A stretch of 64,000 nucleotides of DNA from the NCBI GenBank assembly GCA_963665865.2, contig CAXXWF010000001.1, positions 2,666,001 to 2,730,000 of the forward strand, read 5' to 3'. The notes under the pieces are model-generated. The model made no database searches. It was not told the DNA's origin and saw only the letters and a program-made list of their open reading frames with translations. Positions 18,235 to 27,700 of the stretch are shown one piece after another. This DNA comes from PHAA01 sp963665865 (GTDB lineage: Bacteria > Bacillota > Syntrophomonadia > Syntrophomonadales > Syntrophomonadaceae). A program made the translations under genes and the position numbers. Numbering within the stretch: position 1 is the first letter of the stretch; each line of letters begins with the position of its first letter.

Positions 18235-19664
18235 CTTTACCAAAATACTTACATACTTACACATACGTAAGAAAAAATGGCCGAAGGCCAAAACGCGCGT
18301 CCGCGCGCACCGTTATTTTTTCGGGGGTGGGTAGGGAAATTTGGTTTGCATCTGCGGAGCAGATGCCACCTTCGCCGAGCTTGCTCGGCTTGGTGTTTGG
18401 GGCAGATGTTGCCACTTTTAGAGTTGGCAGGTTGAAGGTAGCCGGTACGTGTATACGTATCGGTTGGAAAATACCGTTCAGCCCTACGTAATCATGCCAA
18501 ATAAAAAGGCCGAAGACCGGGAAAAAAGCGCGCTCGCGCGCTTCAAAGGTTTTTCGGGGGTGGGGGGGCAAAATTGGAATAGCATCTGCGGGGCAGATGC
18601 CTCCTTTGCCGAGCTTGCTCGGCTTTATGTTTTGGTCGGTATGTTACGTGTATACGTACCGGCTAAAAAGAACCGGCCATACCTATATACGTAAATACTT
18701 GCGAAAATAGGAGTGCCGGACGGGAAAGCGCGGATGCGCGCAGCGCAGGAGCGCCATCCCCGGAAGGCACTCCGGTTTTATATGGTCAGGTTATGGGTTT
18801 AAGGAGATCAGCCCGGAGCCTGGGCGGTATTAGTCTAAAGACAAAGCGGAAATGAGGGAGATGGGGTTACCGATATACGTTAGGAAAAAAAACCTGGTTT
18901 ACTTATGCCATACGTACGGCGTTTAAAGCCAGAGCAACCCGTCGGAAAATGTATTCAACATGCCTGGAAATATATGTCACCGATTTTGCTAGTTTTAACC
19001 AATTTTGCCTCCTAATTTTTGTAAGCTGCGCTTGATAAAATTTGCACAATCTCTATTTTTGCCCTAATATTAGTATTGTATTCCATTTAATGGATTGAAT
19101 TGTCGAAAGATTTTTCGCTGATTGCAATAAAAGTTTAAGATCAAGAGGTTTTTTTGAGTCGCAGCGATCATTTTTATGACCTGACGGCGGTATAAAATGA
19201 TTGATGGTAAGTGTGTAAGTATATAACCAGGATAAAAAAAGGGATCACCTGCTAGACTTCGCCTTAGGTTTCTTGCTGACAAAAGCTTCCTTCGAGGGCA
19301 TGATGGGGGTGGAGCATAGCGGAACCGCCATCATGCCCTCGACCACCGAGCGGAAAGGCTCAGGCGTAGGGCCGGGGTTAGGTTAAGCTTTTGGGTTTGC
19401 AGAAGATTAAGGAGGGCCTGAAGGGAAAGCGCGGATGCGCGTAGCGCAGGAGCACCAGCCCCCCGGAAGGCACTCCGATTTCATGCGATTAGGTTATGGT
19501 TTAGGTGGATCAGCCCGGAGACTGTGCCTGTAGTGGGATAGGGGCAGTCTCGACGCGCATTGTGCGCCGGGGCGCCCGGTGCTGGATAAGATTCAGGCTA
19601 TTACAAGGAATTTAGAGCAAAAGGAAGAGCTGGAAACCTGCCATACTTACAGGTCCCAGCCCAT
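18235..19664. repeat. Right arm of the ~1.4-kb hairpin-rich inverted repeat
   Basis: Reverse-complement partner of 9114-10495. The inner boundary is sharp: homology stops after CTTTA at 18235-18239, matching TAAAG at 10491-10495. From 18235 to about 19010 it appears identical to the left arm; beyond that, substitutions and indels accumulate. It contains all the hairpins listed for the left arm, in mirror order. No credible genes. The 130 bases between the IS21 end and this arm hold a GGCGG/CCGCC hairpin and AT-rich sequence only. Confidence 0.92.
19629..19660. terminator. Terminator-type hairpin, mirror of the one at 9118
   Basis: Interrupted stem GCTGG..ACCTG with its complement. On the minus strand it follows the 19752-20342 gene; the T-run on that side is weak (CTTCCTTTT), while on the plus strand it is followed by CCATTTTT. 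Probably works for the minus-strand RHS-tip operon. Confidence 0.5.
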
Positions 19665-19751
19665 TTTTCATAATGAAATAAATAGTTAATAAGTTGGAAG
19701 CAAAAAGACCGTCCCTATGCTTCCCCTTGTCTGCTAAAAATGTCATCCCCT

Positions 19752-20342
19752 TTACTTTTTGGTTGTAGTAAAATTATTCGTTATTGGTTGAGCAATATCC
19801 CAACTTATTAACTTAATTTGATATTTTTTGAATAATTCGTCTGCACGTATAATGCCATCCGCGCCGCTCCCATCCTGGTATTTTTCTGAAAATGAAGCAT
19901 TAGGGATACTCTGCTGGTATCCTTCACTTCCTTCTCCCATATAATACCCACCCGATCCTGGGTCATAATATATTTCTTGTTCTATGGTTTTTTTGTTACC
20001 AGATGCTATTCCTGAAGACCCATCGGTATTTAATAAAAGTATTTTTTGATTTCCACTAGCCAGGCGCTCCTTCCATTTACGATATTTCCCCCGCCCCTCA
20101 TCCATTCCAATACCGTCATATTCACAAATCAAAGTGTCTTCAATTACTTTCGTTTCACCATTAATCTGGTAAACTAAACGGAATGGGAATTCACCGTATG
20201 TGATTGCAGGTTTTGGTGGATTTTGCAATAAGGAAATCCCCAAACCTAGTTTAACCCACGGCCAAACAGTAATATATGCTATTACCGCAGCAACAGCGAT
20301 CAACACTATAATAATCGCAACTGAAAGATTCTTAATCATCAA
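19752..20342 (-). CDS. Membrane-anchored protein, putative immunity partner of the displaced RHS tip
   Basis: A 196-residue protein with one N-terminal hydrophobic helix (about 5-28), then a polar extracytoplasmic domain containing FPFRLVYQINGE and CEYDGIG. I recall proteins of this shape beside lipase-like RHS tips in Firmicutes, but no function is known to me. The start codon overlaps the stop of the upstream RHS-tip gene by 4 bases (ATGA), so the two are translationally coupled. An immunity role, with a membrane-tethered domain facing an exported lipase-like toxin, is inferred from position and topology. Confidence 0.6.
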   Translation of the reverse strand: MMIKNLSVAIIIVLIAVAAVIAYITVWPWVKLGLGISLLQNPPKPAITYGEFPFRLVYQINGETKVIEDTLICEYDGIGMDEGRGKYRKWKERLASGNQKILLLNTDGSSGIASGNKKTIEQEIYYDPGSGGYYMGEGSEGYQQSIPNASFSEKYQDGSGADGIIRADELFKKYQIKLISWDIAQPITNNFTTTKK

Positions 20343-21040
20343 TTATACCCTGCCTCCTGTAGCGCATTTATGACTGCATCCATCATATGATTTCTTACTT
20401 TGTCAACAACATTTGTTTGCCAACCCTGATACCAATGCCCTCCGTATTGTTGAGGCAAATACACTGCTTTATCTATGGGGCTACTGAACCACCCCTCTGC
20501 ATTATTCAGTACATCACCTTTTACAATAAATGCAGTCATGTTGGCATTATAATTGGAAGAGCTTAGCCCATATGCGCTCAGATTGACAGTTGCAGGGTTG
20601 AATACGATACAATTTGTACCCGTTGCTACCGCATTTGCAATTGACGCTTTCATATCATTTGATGAACCAAAAAGCTGTTGACCATTATTTTTCCAGTCAT
20701 TCGTACTGTTTATCGTTGTGCCTTTATTAACCAGAGAATATTCAGTTGTTCCATCAGCTTTTACTCTTGAATAAACACCCATTCTCATATTATCACCGCC
20801 AGACTTGGTATATTGATAAGCCCACCCTCCTGACAGATTTTTACCTGATGGTTTGTAGATATCCGCCGCCATTGCTGCCGCCTCACTCGCTGTAGGAATA
20901 TGTCCGGTGGGGTCGACGAAATTGATGGGGTTATTATTACAATAAGTATACAGGTTCTGGGTCCAGGGTTGGTAGATGTTTCCTCTATAAGTATCCCTGG
21001 TTATGAATCTGCCGGTTGAAGGGTTCGCTGGTATTATCAT
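20339..21040 (-). pseudogene. Displaced RHS tip: RHS core fragment with a lipase-like tail
   Basis: A 233-residue frame that opens with the end of the RHS core (NPSTGRFITRDTYRGNIYQP, through DPTGH), almost identical to the cores of both full RHS genes, but lacks the shell and signal peptide. The tail of about 185 residues resembles the lipase-like (alpha/beta hydrolase) tips of Firmicute polymorphic toxins as I recall them: MAADIY at the start, a DWKNNGQQLFG segment, then NAVATGTNCIVFNP. The GHSxGG nucleophile elbow I would expect just before NAVATGTN is missing; SNDMKAS runs straight into it in frame. The reading frame is open but it is probably a silent, inactivated tip cassette left by tip replacement. 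Confidence 0.75.
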
Positions 21041-21093
21041 AGTTTAATAATTAAAAACCACCCCAAGTGGAGTGGTTAATTTGTCAATTTGTT

Positions 21094-21438
21094 TTATTCC
21101 GATGGCAATTCAATAAAGCCAACTAAAATATCCACAATTTCTTCTAGAATATAGGATGGCACCTTTTCTTTGAAGGTTGCTTTTCTAGCCATTATATCTA
21201 GAGCTTTTACTTGTTCACACATTACAACACCAGTTGTTGAAGTCTTATCATCAAGAGCTACATGAAGAGGAAATCCTCGATTGGTATTGGTAATCGGACA
21301 GACCATTGCCATTTTTGTAAATTTATTAAATGTATTATTACTGACCACCACTGCTGGCCTTTTACCTTTTTGCTCATGCCCAGCCTGAGGATCGAATTCA
21401 AGGTTAATAATATCCCCTTGTTCTGGTGTGTATTCCAT
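21094..21438 (-). CDS. mazF: MazF/PemK-type mRNA interferase toxin
   Basis: A 114-residue type II toxin, an endoribonuclease that cleaves mRNA. Family hallmarks visible: GDIINLEFDPQAGHEQKGKR, PAVVVSN, CPITNTNRGFP and a central CEQVKALD. The ATG at 21438 is chosen over an upstream in-frame start because AGAGGTG precedes it and because it starts 2 bases after the mazE stop. The pair lies between the displaced RHS tip and the IS110 element, in the gene-poor, transposon-rich part of the right arm. Confidence 0.92.
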   Translation of the reverse strand: MEYTPEQGDIINLEFDPQAGHEQKGKRPAVVVSNNTFNKFTKMAMVCPITNTNRGFPLHVALDDKTSTTGVVMCEQVKALDIMARKATFKEKVPSYILEEIVDILVGFIELPSE

Positions 21439-21440
21439 TT

Positions 21441-21680
21441 CTACACCTCTTTGCCTTGTGTTTTTTCGGTCTCCCACTCAGAACATTTATAATCACCGTT
21501 ATAGCCAGATAACCGTTCTTCTAAAGTTTTATGCTTTTTATTGGTGCGTTTAATAATAATGCAGTCTTTCTCTGCATTTATCTCTACGCGGTCATTCTCA
21601 CGCAAAGAGGCAGCCTCCAAAACGCCTTTTGGCAACCGTATTGCTTGACTATTTCCCCATTTTTGTATAGTAGAATACAC
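21441..21680 (-). CDS. mazE: MazE-type antitoxin
   Basis: A 79-residue antitoxin with an AbrB/SpoVT-like DNA-binding N-terminus (IQKWGNSQAIRLPKGVLEAA) and a charged C-terminal tail that would wrap and neutralise MazF. I place the start at GTG 21680, preceded by GGAGGTGA 6 bases upstream; a longer frame from 21743 lacks a ribosome site and adds residues not typical of the family. The pair is expected to repress its own promoter. Confidence 0.9.
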   Translation of the reverse strand: MYSTIQKWGNSQAIRLPKGVLEAASLRENDRVEINAEKDCIIIKRTNKKHKTLEERLSGYNGDYKCSEWETEKTQGKEV

Positions 21681-21779
21681 AATACTCACCTCCAATATAA
21701 GTATATACAATGTTTCTACCTTTGGCAAGATATCAAATTTCACAATAGCATACGTTAGACTAATTGGTTTTTTCGAGAA

Positions 21780-23434
21780 GCTTTATATTATCATTAATGC
21801 TTTAGTGTATTGATATCCAGTTTAGTTTGCTACTAATACAATGGCAGTTGGCAAATGATTCTATACAGTTTTGCATTATACCGCGTCTTTTTTAGGAATA
21901 GCTGGCATTACATACTCAGTCTTGTTTTTCATCATCCCATAAATAATATTAACCAGCTTACGCATTATACAAATAATCGCCTGCCCTTTAGTTTTGCCTT
22001 CACTCACTTTACGGTTGTAGTAAGCATGGAAAACTGGATTCCTGGGCTGTTTAGTGTTTCTGGTTGTTTGGATCTGTCTGACGGCTAAGAAATAAAAAAT
22101 GGTATAAAGTTCTCGGTTGCCCTGGGTACTCTTCTTGTTTTTACCCTTTCCACCTGAGCTAAAGTTTACTGGGGAAACACCAGCAAAACTGGCTAACTTA
22201 TCAGCACTGGAGAACCTTTTAATGTCACCTATTTCGGCAAGTAGTGAGGCAGCGGTTACGGTGTCTATACCTGGCATAGACTCTAATTTATGTCCTGGTA
22301 CCTTAATAAGGGTTTTAAGCTCGGCATTAAGATAGCCTATTTCCTGCTTCTTAAACTGAATGTCCCTTATTATACTCCTGATTAAGAAGTCCCTGTTGTC
22401 CTGGTATTCTCTTTTGGTATTGCCATCTTGTTCGATTAGCTCTAACATTTGCTCTGCTTTAGGCTTTGAAAGGAAGTTGTTACTGGCTTTACGTAGGAAC
22501 TCTTCCAGCTTCTCTATGGTTACATCTTCTAAATGATGGGGAGAAGGGTATTTTTCCCAGAATAACAGTGCTGTTTTACCTTCTACCTCTGAAAAGAATT
22601 TCTTGTAACTGGGGTAGGCGTAGCTTAACTGGTTATGCAGCTTATTTATCAATATGGTCATTACTTTGACCAGTGATTTTCTCCTTATAACCACCTGAGC
22701 TATTGTCCAGTACAAATCCTGAGGATTGGCATCAGGTAGCTTATCAAGATTGTCCAAGAGGGTTTTAGCTATACACTCTGCATCCCAGCTATCTGATTTA
22801 TGGATAGTGGGACGGCTGATCCTTAAGGAATAGGCTAAAGCTGCATTTACCTCTTTAACTATTTGTTTATGTTCAATAAGGAAAACTGCTAAAGATCTGC
22901 CATGACCACCTACATCTTCTAAACCATAGATGGGGCTTAATCCTTTTTTACAGTATTTCTTAACTTTCTTCATTAACTCTGGAAAGGCAGAAGGTTTATT
23001 ATCAATTTGTATCTCTCCCAGCTTTTCGTTCCAGCAGTTAATAATAACGGCAGTATGGGACTCTTTGTGCAGATCAAGACCTACATAAATATGCTGTTGT
23101 TTGTAGTGCATTTAATCACCTCCAGCAGGAAATACAAGAATGTCAGCACCCCCGGTCCAAGCGTTAGGCTTAATGCCTCGCAGCGATACTTAAGCTGTAC
23201 ACTCTTTTTCCGTCAAAACTGCCTTGCAGTTTATTATTTTCTGAACTTTATTTCAGGTACATCTGGGAATAATAGCTGGACACTGGTTATGGTTAACTAT
23301 CCTGTGATTTTCTTATTGTAGGATAAGTGCTATGTTAACTAATTCCATTAAATATATTTTATGACAGCCAAAACATTCAAACTAGGCAAAAGCTCTGTGG
23401 AATTAAAGAATCTTTTAAAATCATGCGGATCTGC
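21780..23434 (-). mobile_element. IS110-family insertion sequence (borders uncertain)
   Basis: Defined by the intact transposase at 21876-23111 plus flanking noncoding DNA. Outer limits are guesses: family members carry 100-300 bases upstream of the transposase and little downstream. No inverted repeats were found, as expected. Confidence 0.5.
21876..23111 (-). CDS. IS110-family transposase
   Basis: A 411-residue DEDD transposase of full length. The N-terminal RuvC-like domain has Asp in VGLDLHK (about 12), Glu in GLEDVGGHG (about 62) and Asp residues in SDSWDAECIA (about 105). The C-terminal Transposase_20 domain has MPGIDTVTAASLLAEIG and the Ser-containing FAGVSPVNFSSGG. IS110 elements lack terminal inverted repeats and use a structured noncoding end as guide, so the borders cannot be set from here. 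The noncoding stretch upstream of the start (23112-23434) shows no gene and could contain the element's left-end RNA. Confidence 0.93.
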   Translation of the reverse strand: MHYKQQHIYVGLDLHKESHTAVIINCWNEKLGEIQIDNKPSAFPELMKKVKKYCKKGLSPIYGLEDVGGHGRSLAVFLIEHKQIVKEVNAALAYSLRISRPTIHKSDSWDAECIAKTLLDNLDKLPDANPQDLYWTIAQVVIRRKSLVKVMTILINKLHNQLSYAYPSYKKFFSEVEGKTALLFWEKYPSPHHLEDVTIEKLEEFLRKASNNFLSKPKAEQMLELIEQDGNTKREYQDNRDFLIRSIIRDIQFKKQEIGYLNAELKTLIKVPGHKLESMPGIDTVTAASLLAEIGDIKRFSSADKLASFAGVSPVNFSSGGKGKNKKSTQGNRELYTIFYFLAVRQIQTTRNTKQPRNPVFHAYYNRKVSEGKTKGQAIICIMRKLVNIIYGMMKNKTEYVMPAIPKKDAV

Positions 23435-23938
23435 TCACAATGAAAGGGCCATAAAGTTGAAATGTATTCGGTGCCCATGGTTGTTCTTGTTACCCGGCAA
23501 ATTGTCGGCTAGCAGGTCAATTAATTTTAGGGCTTTTTCAATTTCCTCATCAGGAAGCTTACGCATGACCCCTAACTCGTTGCGGCGAAAACGAATCAGA
23601 TAGAAAGCTAGCATCTGACGATAAATGGCTTTCCCACCCGAAGAGAAGAAGGTTTTCAAAGTTTCAAGAATGTAGTTTCGGGTTCGCTGGAAGCCTCGCA
23701 GCATGAAAACAGGCAAAAGTGAGATAGTAGTCAGACATGATCGGCAGCGATAACGACAGATATCTATTTGGTATTCATTATCGGAGGTTAGACTATTGCG
23801 CGAGTAGAAGCCGTGCCTGTAAAGACGGGTTTTAGTATGGCAGGCTGGGCATTTAAGAAGAAGAGGAAATACGATAGAATCCCGGCCCATCGCAGAATAT
23901 TCAGCCGGACTCAATTTGAAGTCCCAGGAAATCTGCAT
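23435..23938 (-). CDS. DUF6431-type zinc-ribbon protein, transposon-associated
   Basis: A 167-residue protein with CPAC (about 30-33) and CRSC (about 66-69) zinc-ribbon cysteines, followed by a helical region (LRGFQRTRNYILETLKTFFS). This pattern matches the DUF6431 family as I remember it, small proteins resembling the zinc-binding N-terminus of transposases and found near insertion elements. Function unknown. It is on the same strand as the IS110 transposase, 323 bases upstream of it. It could be a stand-alone gene or a remnant of a larger transposase. Confidence 0.6.
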   Translation of the reverse strand: MQISWDFKLSPAEYSAMGRDSIVFPLLLKCPACHTKTRLYRHGFYSRNSLTSDNEYQIDICRYRCRSCLTTISLLPVFMLRGFQRTRNYILETLKTFFSSGGKAIYRQMLAFYLIRFRRNELGVMRKLPDEEIEKALKLIDLLADNLPGNKNNHGHRIHFNFMALSL

Positions 23939-24188
23939 AGATTCAACCCCTTACAAGTTTATTTTGCAAGAAGTTTAGCAGATTTGATTGGCGTTCTGGG
24001 AATAAATTGATTATTGCGAGGGTAGTCTGACAATGCGGCATGTGGCGAACAAAGCCCGCTGAACAAAACGCTATATGAGCATGACGCCTCTTGACGAGAT
24101 GCAAGAAGAACAAGCCAACCTAGTTGCCGGTTAATTGCTAACTACCAAGCGGCTAATCAAATTTGCGAAAAACTATTGACGGTACCTA

Positions 24189-24305
24189 ATGAATAAACTA
24201 ATCCATGTTGTCTTTTCAGTATTGAAAAACGAACGTCCCTTTATTCCAATTACTTCGGAAGAACAAAAACAGCTTTACACAACTAGGTTTAAACTGGTCG
24301 CATAA
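24189..24305 (+). pseudogene. 3' remnant of an IS110-type transposase
   Basis: A 38-codon frame beginning MNKLIHVVFSVLKNERPF, which matches the C-terminal end of IS110 transposases as I know them; no upstream transposase frame survives. The surrounding stretch 23939-24442 otherwise holds only short broken frames (for example YMSMTPLDEMQEEQ near 24080) and no gene. It is not a copy of the intact IS110 next door, which ends differently. Confidence 0.55.
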
Positions 24306-24442
24306 AGCTATCCAAAACTAATCATATTGTTTTCATGTAACTCTGATCTTTAGGGATACTTGGTTATACTCTTTTTTAATATAATCTTTTTTTGTTATTT
24401 GGACTTGATTTTAGTTAGCTGGTCTCTCTGACACATACCCGA

Positions 24443-24685
24443 TTAAAAAATTGATTCAACTATTACTTCATCCCAAATTTCATTCAACGTTTTAGCCTCG
24501 ATTGTACCATATTTCAGTAAATCGTTAGAATTTGCAAAGGATTGTTCTGTATCATCCCCAAATCTTGTTAAATACCAACCTTCCTTATTGTGACTTATTG
24601 AGTACTTATTCCCTTTATATTGAAATTCCACTTCCCGTCCCGTAGATAAATCTTTTTTAAGCTCTTCAAATCTATAATCATTCAT
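24443..24685 (-). CDS. Putative immunity protein for RHS copy 2
   Basis: An 80-residue acidic protein beginning MNDYRFEELKKDLSTGREVE and containing YKGNKYSISHNKEGWYL. As I recall it, this is a common small protein found directly after polymorphic toxins whose tails end like RHS copy 2, which supports an immunity role; no enzymatic motif is seen and none is expected. It starts 18 bases after the RHS stop, on the same strand, with GAGG upstream of ATG. Confidence 0.72.
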   Translation of the reverse strand: MNDYRFEELKKDLSTGREVEFQYKGNKYSISHNKEGWYLTRFGDDTEQSFANSNDLLKYGTIEAKTLNEIWDEVIVESIF

Positions 24686-24703
24686 TAAAAATTACCTCAC
24701 TAT

Positions 24704-27700
24704 TTAATTTCTCACCGGATTTTCAGGATCACTCCAATCCCAGGTATGATCGTGTGGATTCTCATGTATATTAGGGGTTCCATGGTCGGAATAATCAGTA
24801 TCTTTACTTGCTCGACCTTCTCCGTCATATTGTCTCCTTTGTACAACATTACCATCCTTATCCAATCTATCTACCGTGGAATTTGGGTTACCTGTTAAAG
24901 GCAGGCTTCTATCAGATGAAGTAGCTTGTTGGGCTTGGTACTGACGCTGAAGTTCATCTTCTGTTGCTTGGTCTACCACAGATTCTGGATGTCCAAAAAT
25001 AGATCCAATTACTGCCCCTGCAACTGCACCCCAAAAACCAGCTCTGGAACCGTATGTAGTTCCTTCAGCCGCTCCCGCGGCAGTCCCTTTAGCAGCATTC
25101 CATATTGTTGTTGTTATAGAAGCAGCATTATGCCCGCTAGGGTCCACGTAGTTAATGGGGTTATTATTACAATAAGTATACAGGTTTTGGGTCCAAGGTT
25201 GGTAAATGTTTCCTCTATAAGTATCCCTGGTTATGAATCTGCCGGTTGACGGATTGTAGAACCGGGCTCCCATCTGGTACAGTCCTATACCGGAGAAGTA
25301 GGGGGCTCCGGTGAATGAAAAGCGGGTATCAGATTGCGCCACATTGTAATCGCCGAATGAGGGTAAGCCAAACATATTAGTATACGCATGATTTGGTCTT
25401 ACATCTGCCACAGACGTGTTCAATATATCAGCAAAGGAATATACTGTATCTCTAGTTTTGTTGTCTCTTGTAATAGTTATATAGCTGCTGAGTAAGCGTC
25501 CATTAGGCAATCGATTATAGCTGCTTATTGTTGCTCCGGCTCCATCCCGGTCGGCTATAACCTGGCTGCCGTCATATTGTGAGTATGTTCCATAGCTATT
25601 TATTATTTGGTTCGTTAAAGTTTCTGTAACTCCAGTTTGAACACCCAATAATTGCCCATCGCCATTTACTATATGGTTTTCAACATACTTTCGACAAGCG
25701 TAGTCATCTTTTAAATTTGAGTATATTAAGCTATTTTCATAATCATATTTATTGGTTGTTGTGGATGGTCCTTTGTAAGGCCTTGATGATTGGTTTACAA
25801 CCTTTATCTGATTACCATTTGAATCATATTGATTAGTCTTGCTATATCCTTCAAGATTGATATTCATAACTTGAGGAGTGTATTGCTCGTTCATTAATAG
25901 CTCAGTATTGGCATCATACTGATAAGTATTAATTAAATAGTCATTTATATATTTTTTTGTTCTATTGCCAAGTTTGTCATAACAATATTTTAAGTTGTTG
26001 TTTCCTCCATAAGGTGTTGACGAGACATTTTCGCTCGTTATTTGATTTATTTCGTTGTATTGATAGACCCCAGTAGATGATTGTGTACTTGGAGATACAT
26101 CAGTTGCATAAAAGTTATATATGCATTGATCGATGTTGCCGTTATTGTCATACTGATAATCAAAATGATAATAGTTACCATTGGAGGCTGTGCAGCTACG
26201 GTTAGTTAACTGATCCAGATTGTTGTAGGTATCAACTATATTTCCTGCATTAGGATAGGTTATCTGCGTTATTTTTCCATCCAGATCATAGGCAAGGTTG
26301 ATTATATTGTTTTTGAAGTCGGTCAGCTTATCTAGTTGTCCCGCTCCGTTATAGTGACAGGTCTGGGTGCCGAAGGATGTAGTCATGGATAATTTTCGTC
26401 CGGCATTGTCATAGCTGTAGTTTAAGGTATTGCCATAGTCGTCCATGGTTCCTGTCAGCCTGGCATTGGCATCATAGGTGTAGTAGGAGGTTGTCAGGGT
26501 GTCTTTCATGGTCAGCCGCTTTCCTAGACTGTCATAGGTATAGCTTACGGTTGAGTTATCAGGATAGGTTTTGCTTAACAGGTTGCCTGTAGGGTTATAG
26601 GTGTAGGTTATGGTCTGACCTTTGGGATCAGTTTTGCTGATTACTCTTCCGTCCGGATCATAGGTGTAGCTGGTGGTAAAGTTACCCGGCAGGGTTTCGC
26701 TCTTCACATGCCCTACCTTGTCATAGGTATAGCCGGTAATATGGCCGTTGGCATTTGTAACTGTTATACGGTTGCCGCAGTTATCGTAGCCGTATTGAGT
26801 GTTTATTTGAGTTTGTACCGCCGGGGTGGTGGGATCAAGGGTTACCAGGTTGGTTACACTCGTTAGTTGGTTATCAGGGTTGTATTGATAGTTGGTGGTA
26901 TGTCCTAATGGGTCAGTACTGGTTAATACGTTGCCCCGGTTATCATAGGTGTAGGTTGTGGCGTTGACGTTGGCCCCGCCTGATGTCGTTCTTCGCCCTG
27001 AGGCGGTAACTCGCTGCAAGGCATCGTAGCTTTGAAAGGCTATATGTCCCATAGGGTCTATTATTTCGGTCATGTTGCCGCAGGCATCATAGTTATAGGT
27101 AGTCGTGTTGCCCAGTGGATTAATGCTGGTTTTTGGGCGGTTAAGGTCATCATAGGTGTAATTGGTAGTTATATTGGTGGGATCGGTAACTGCGATCTGA
27201 TTACCAGCGCCATCATATTGGGCTGTAGTTATATATCCCATAGGATCAGTAATTTTTGTTACTCTGCCGGCTGCATCATAGGCATAGCTGGTGCTGCCTC
27301 CGTTGGCATTGGTTTCTGATCTTATTAATCCATCTCCATCTATGAATGCAAAGGCAACTGCACCATTGGGATAATCGGTGCGAATTAATCTGCCTAATGC
27401 ATCATAGGTATAGGTGGTTATGTTATTGTTGGGGTCCTTACTGGTTTTAATATTTGCCATGTTATCGTAGGTATAGTAGCTGGATTTGTTTTCGGCATTG
27501 GTGATATAATCCAGGACTCCATATTTGCCTGCGCTATCATCATAGTGATAGGTGATTATTCCACCGTTTGCGTCGGTAGCCAGGGTTCGTCTGCCGTGGT
27601 TATCATTGACATAGGCAGTGGCATGACTCAGGGGATCGGTTGTTTGAGTCAGGTTGCCGTTGGTGTCATATTGATAATGGGTTATGCCTGCATTGACATC

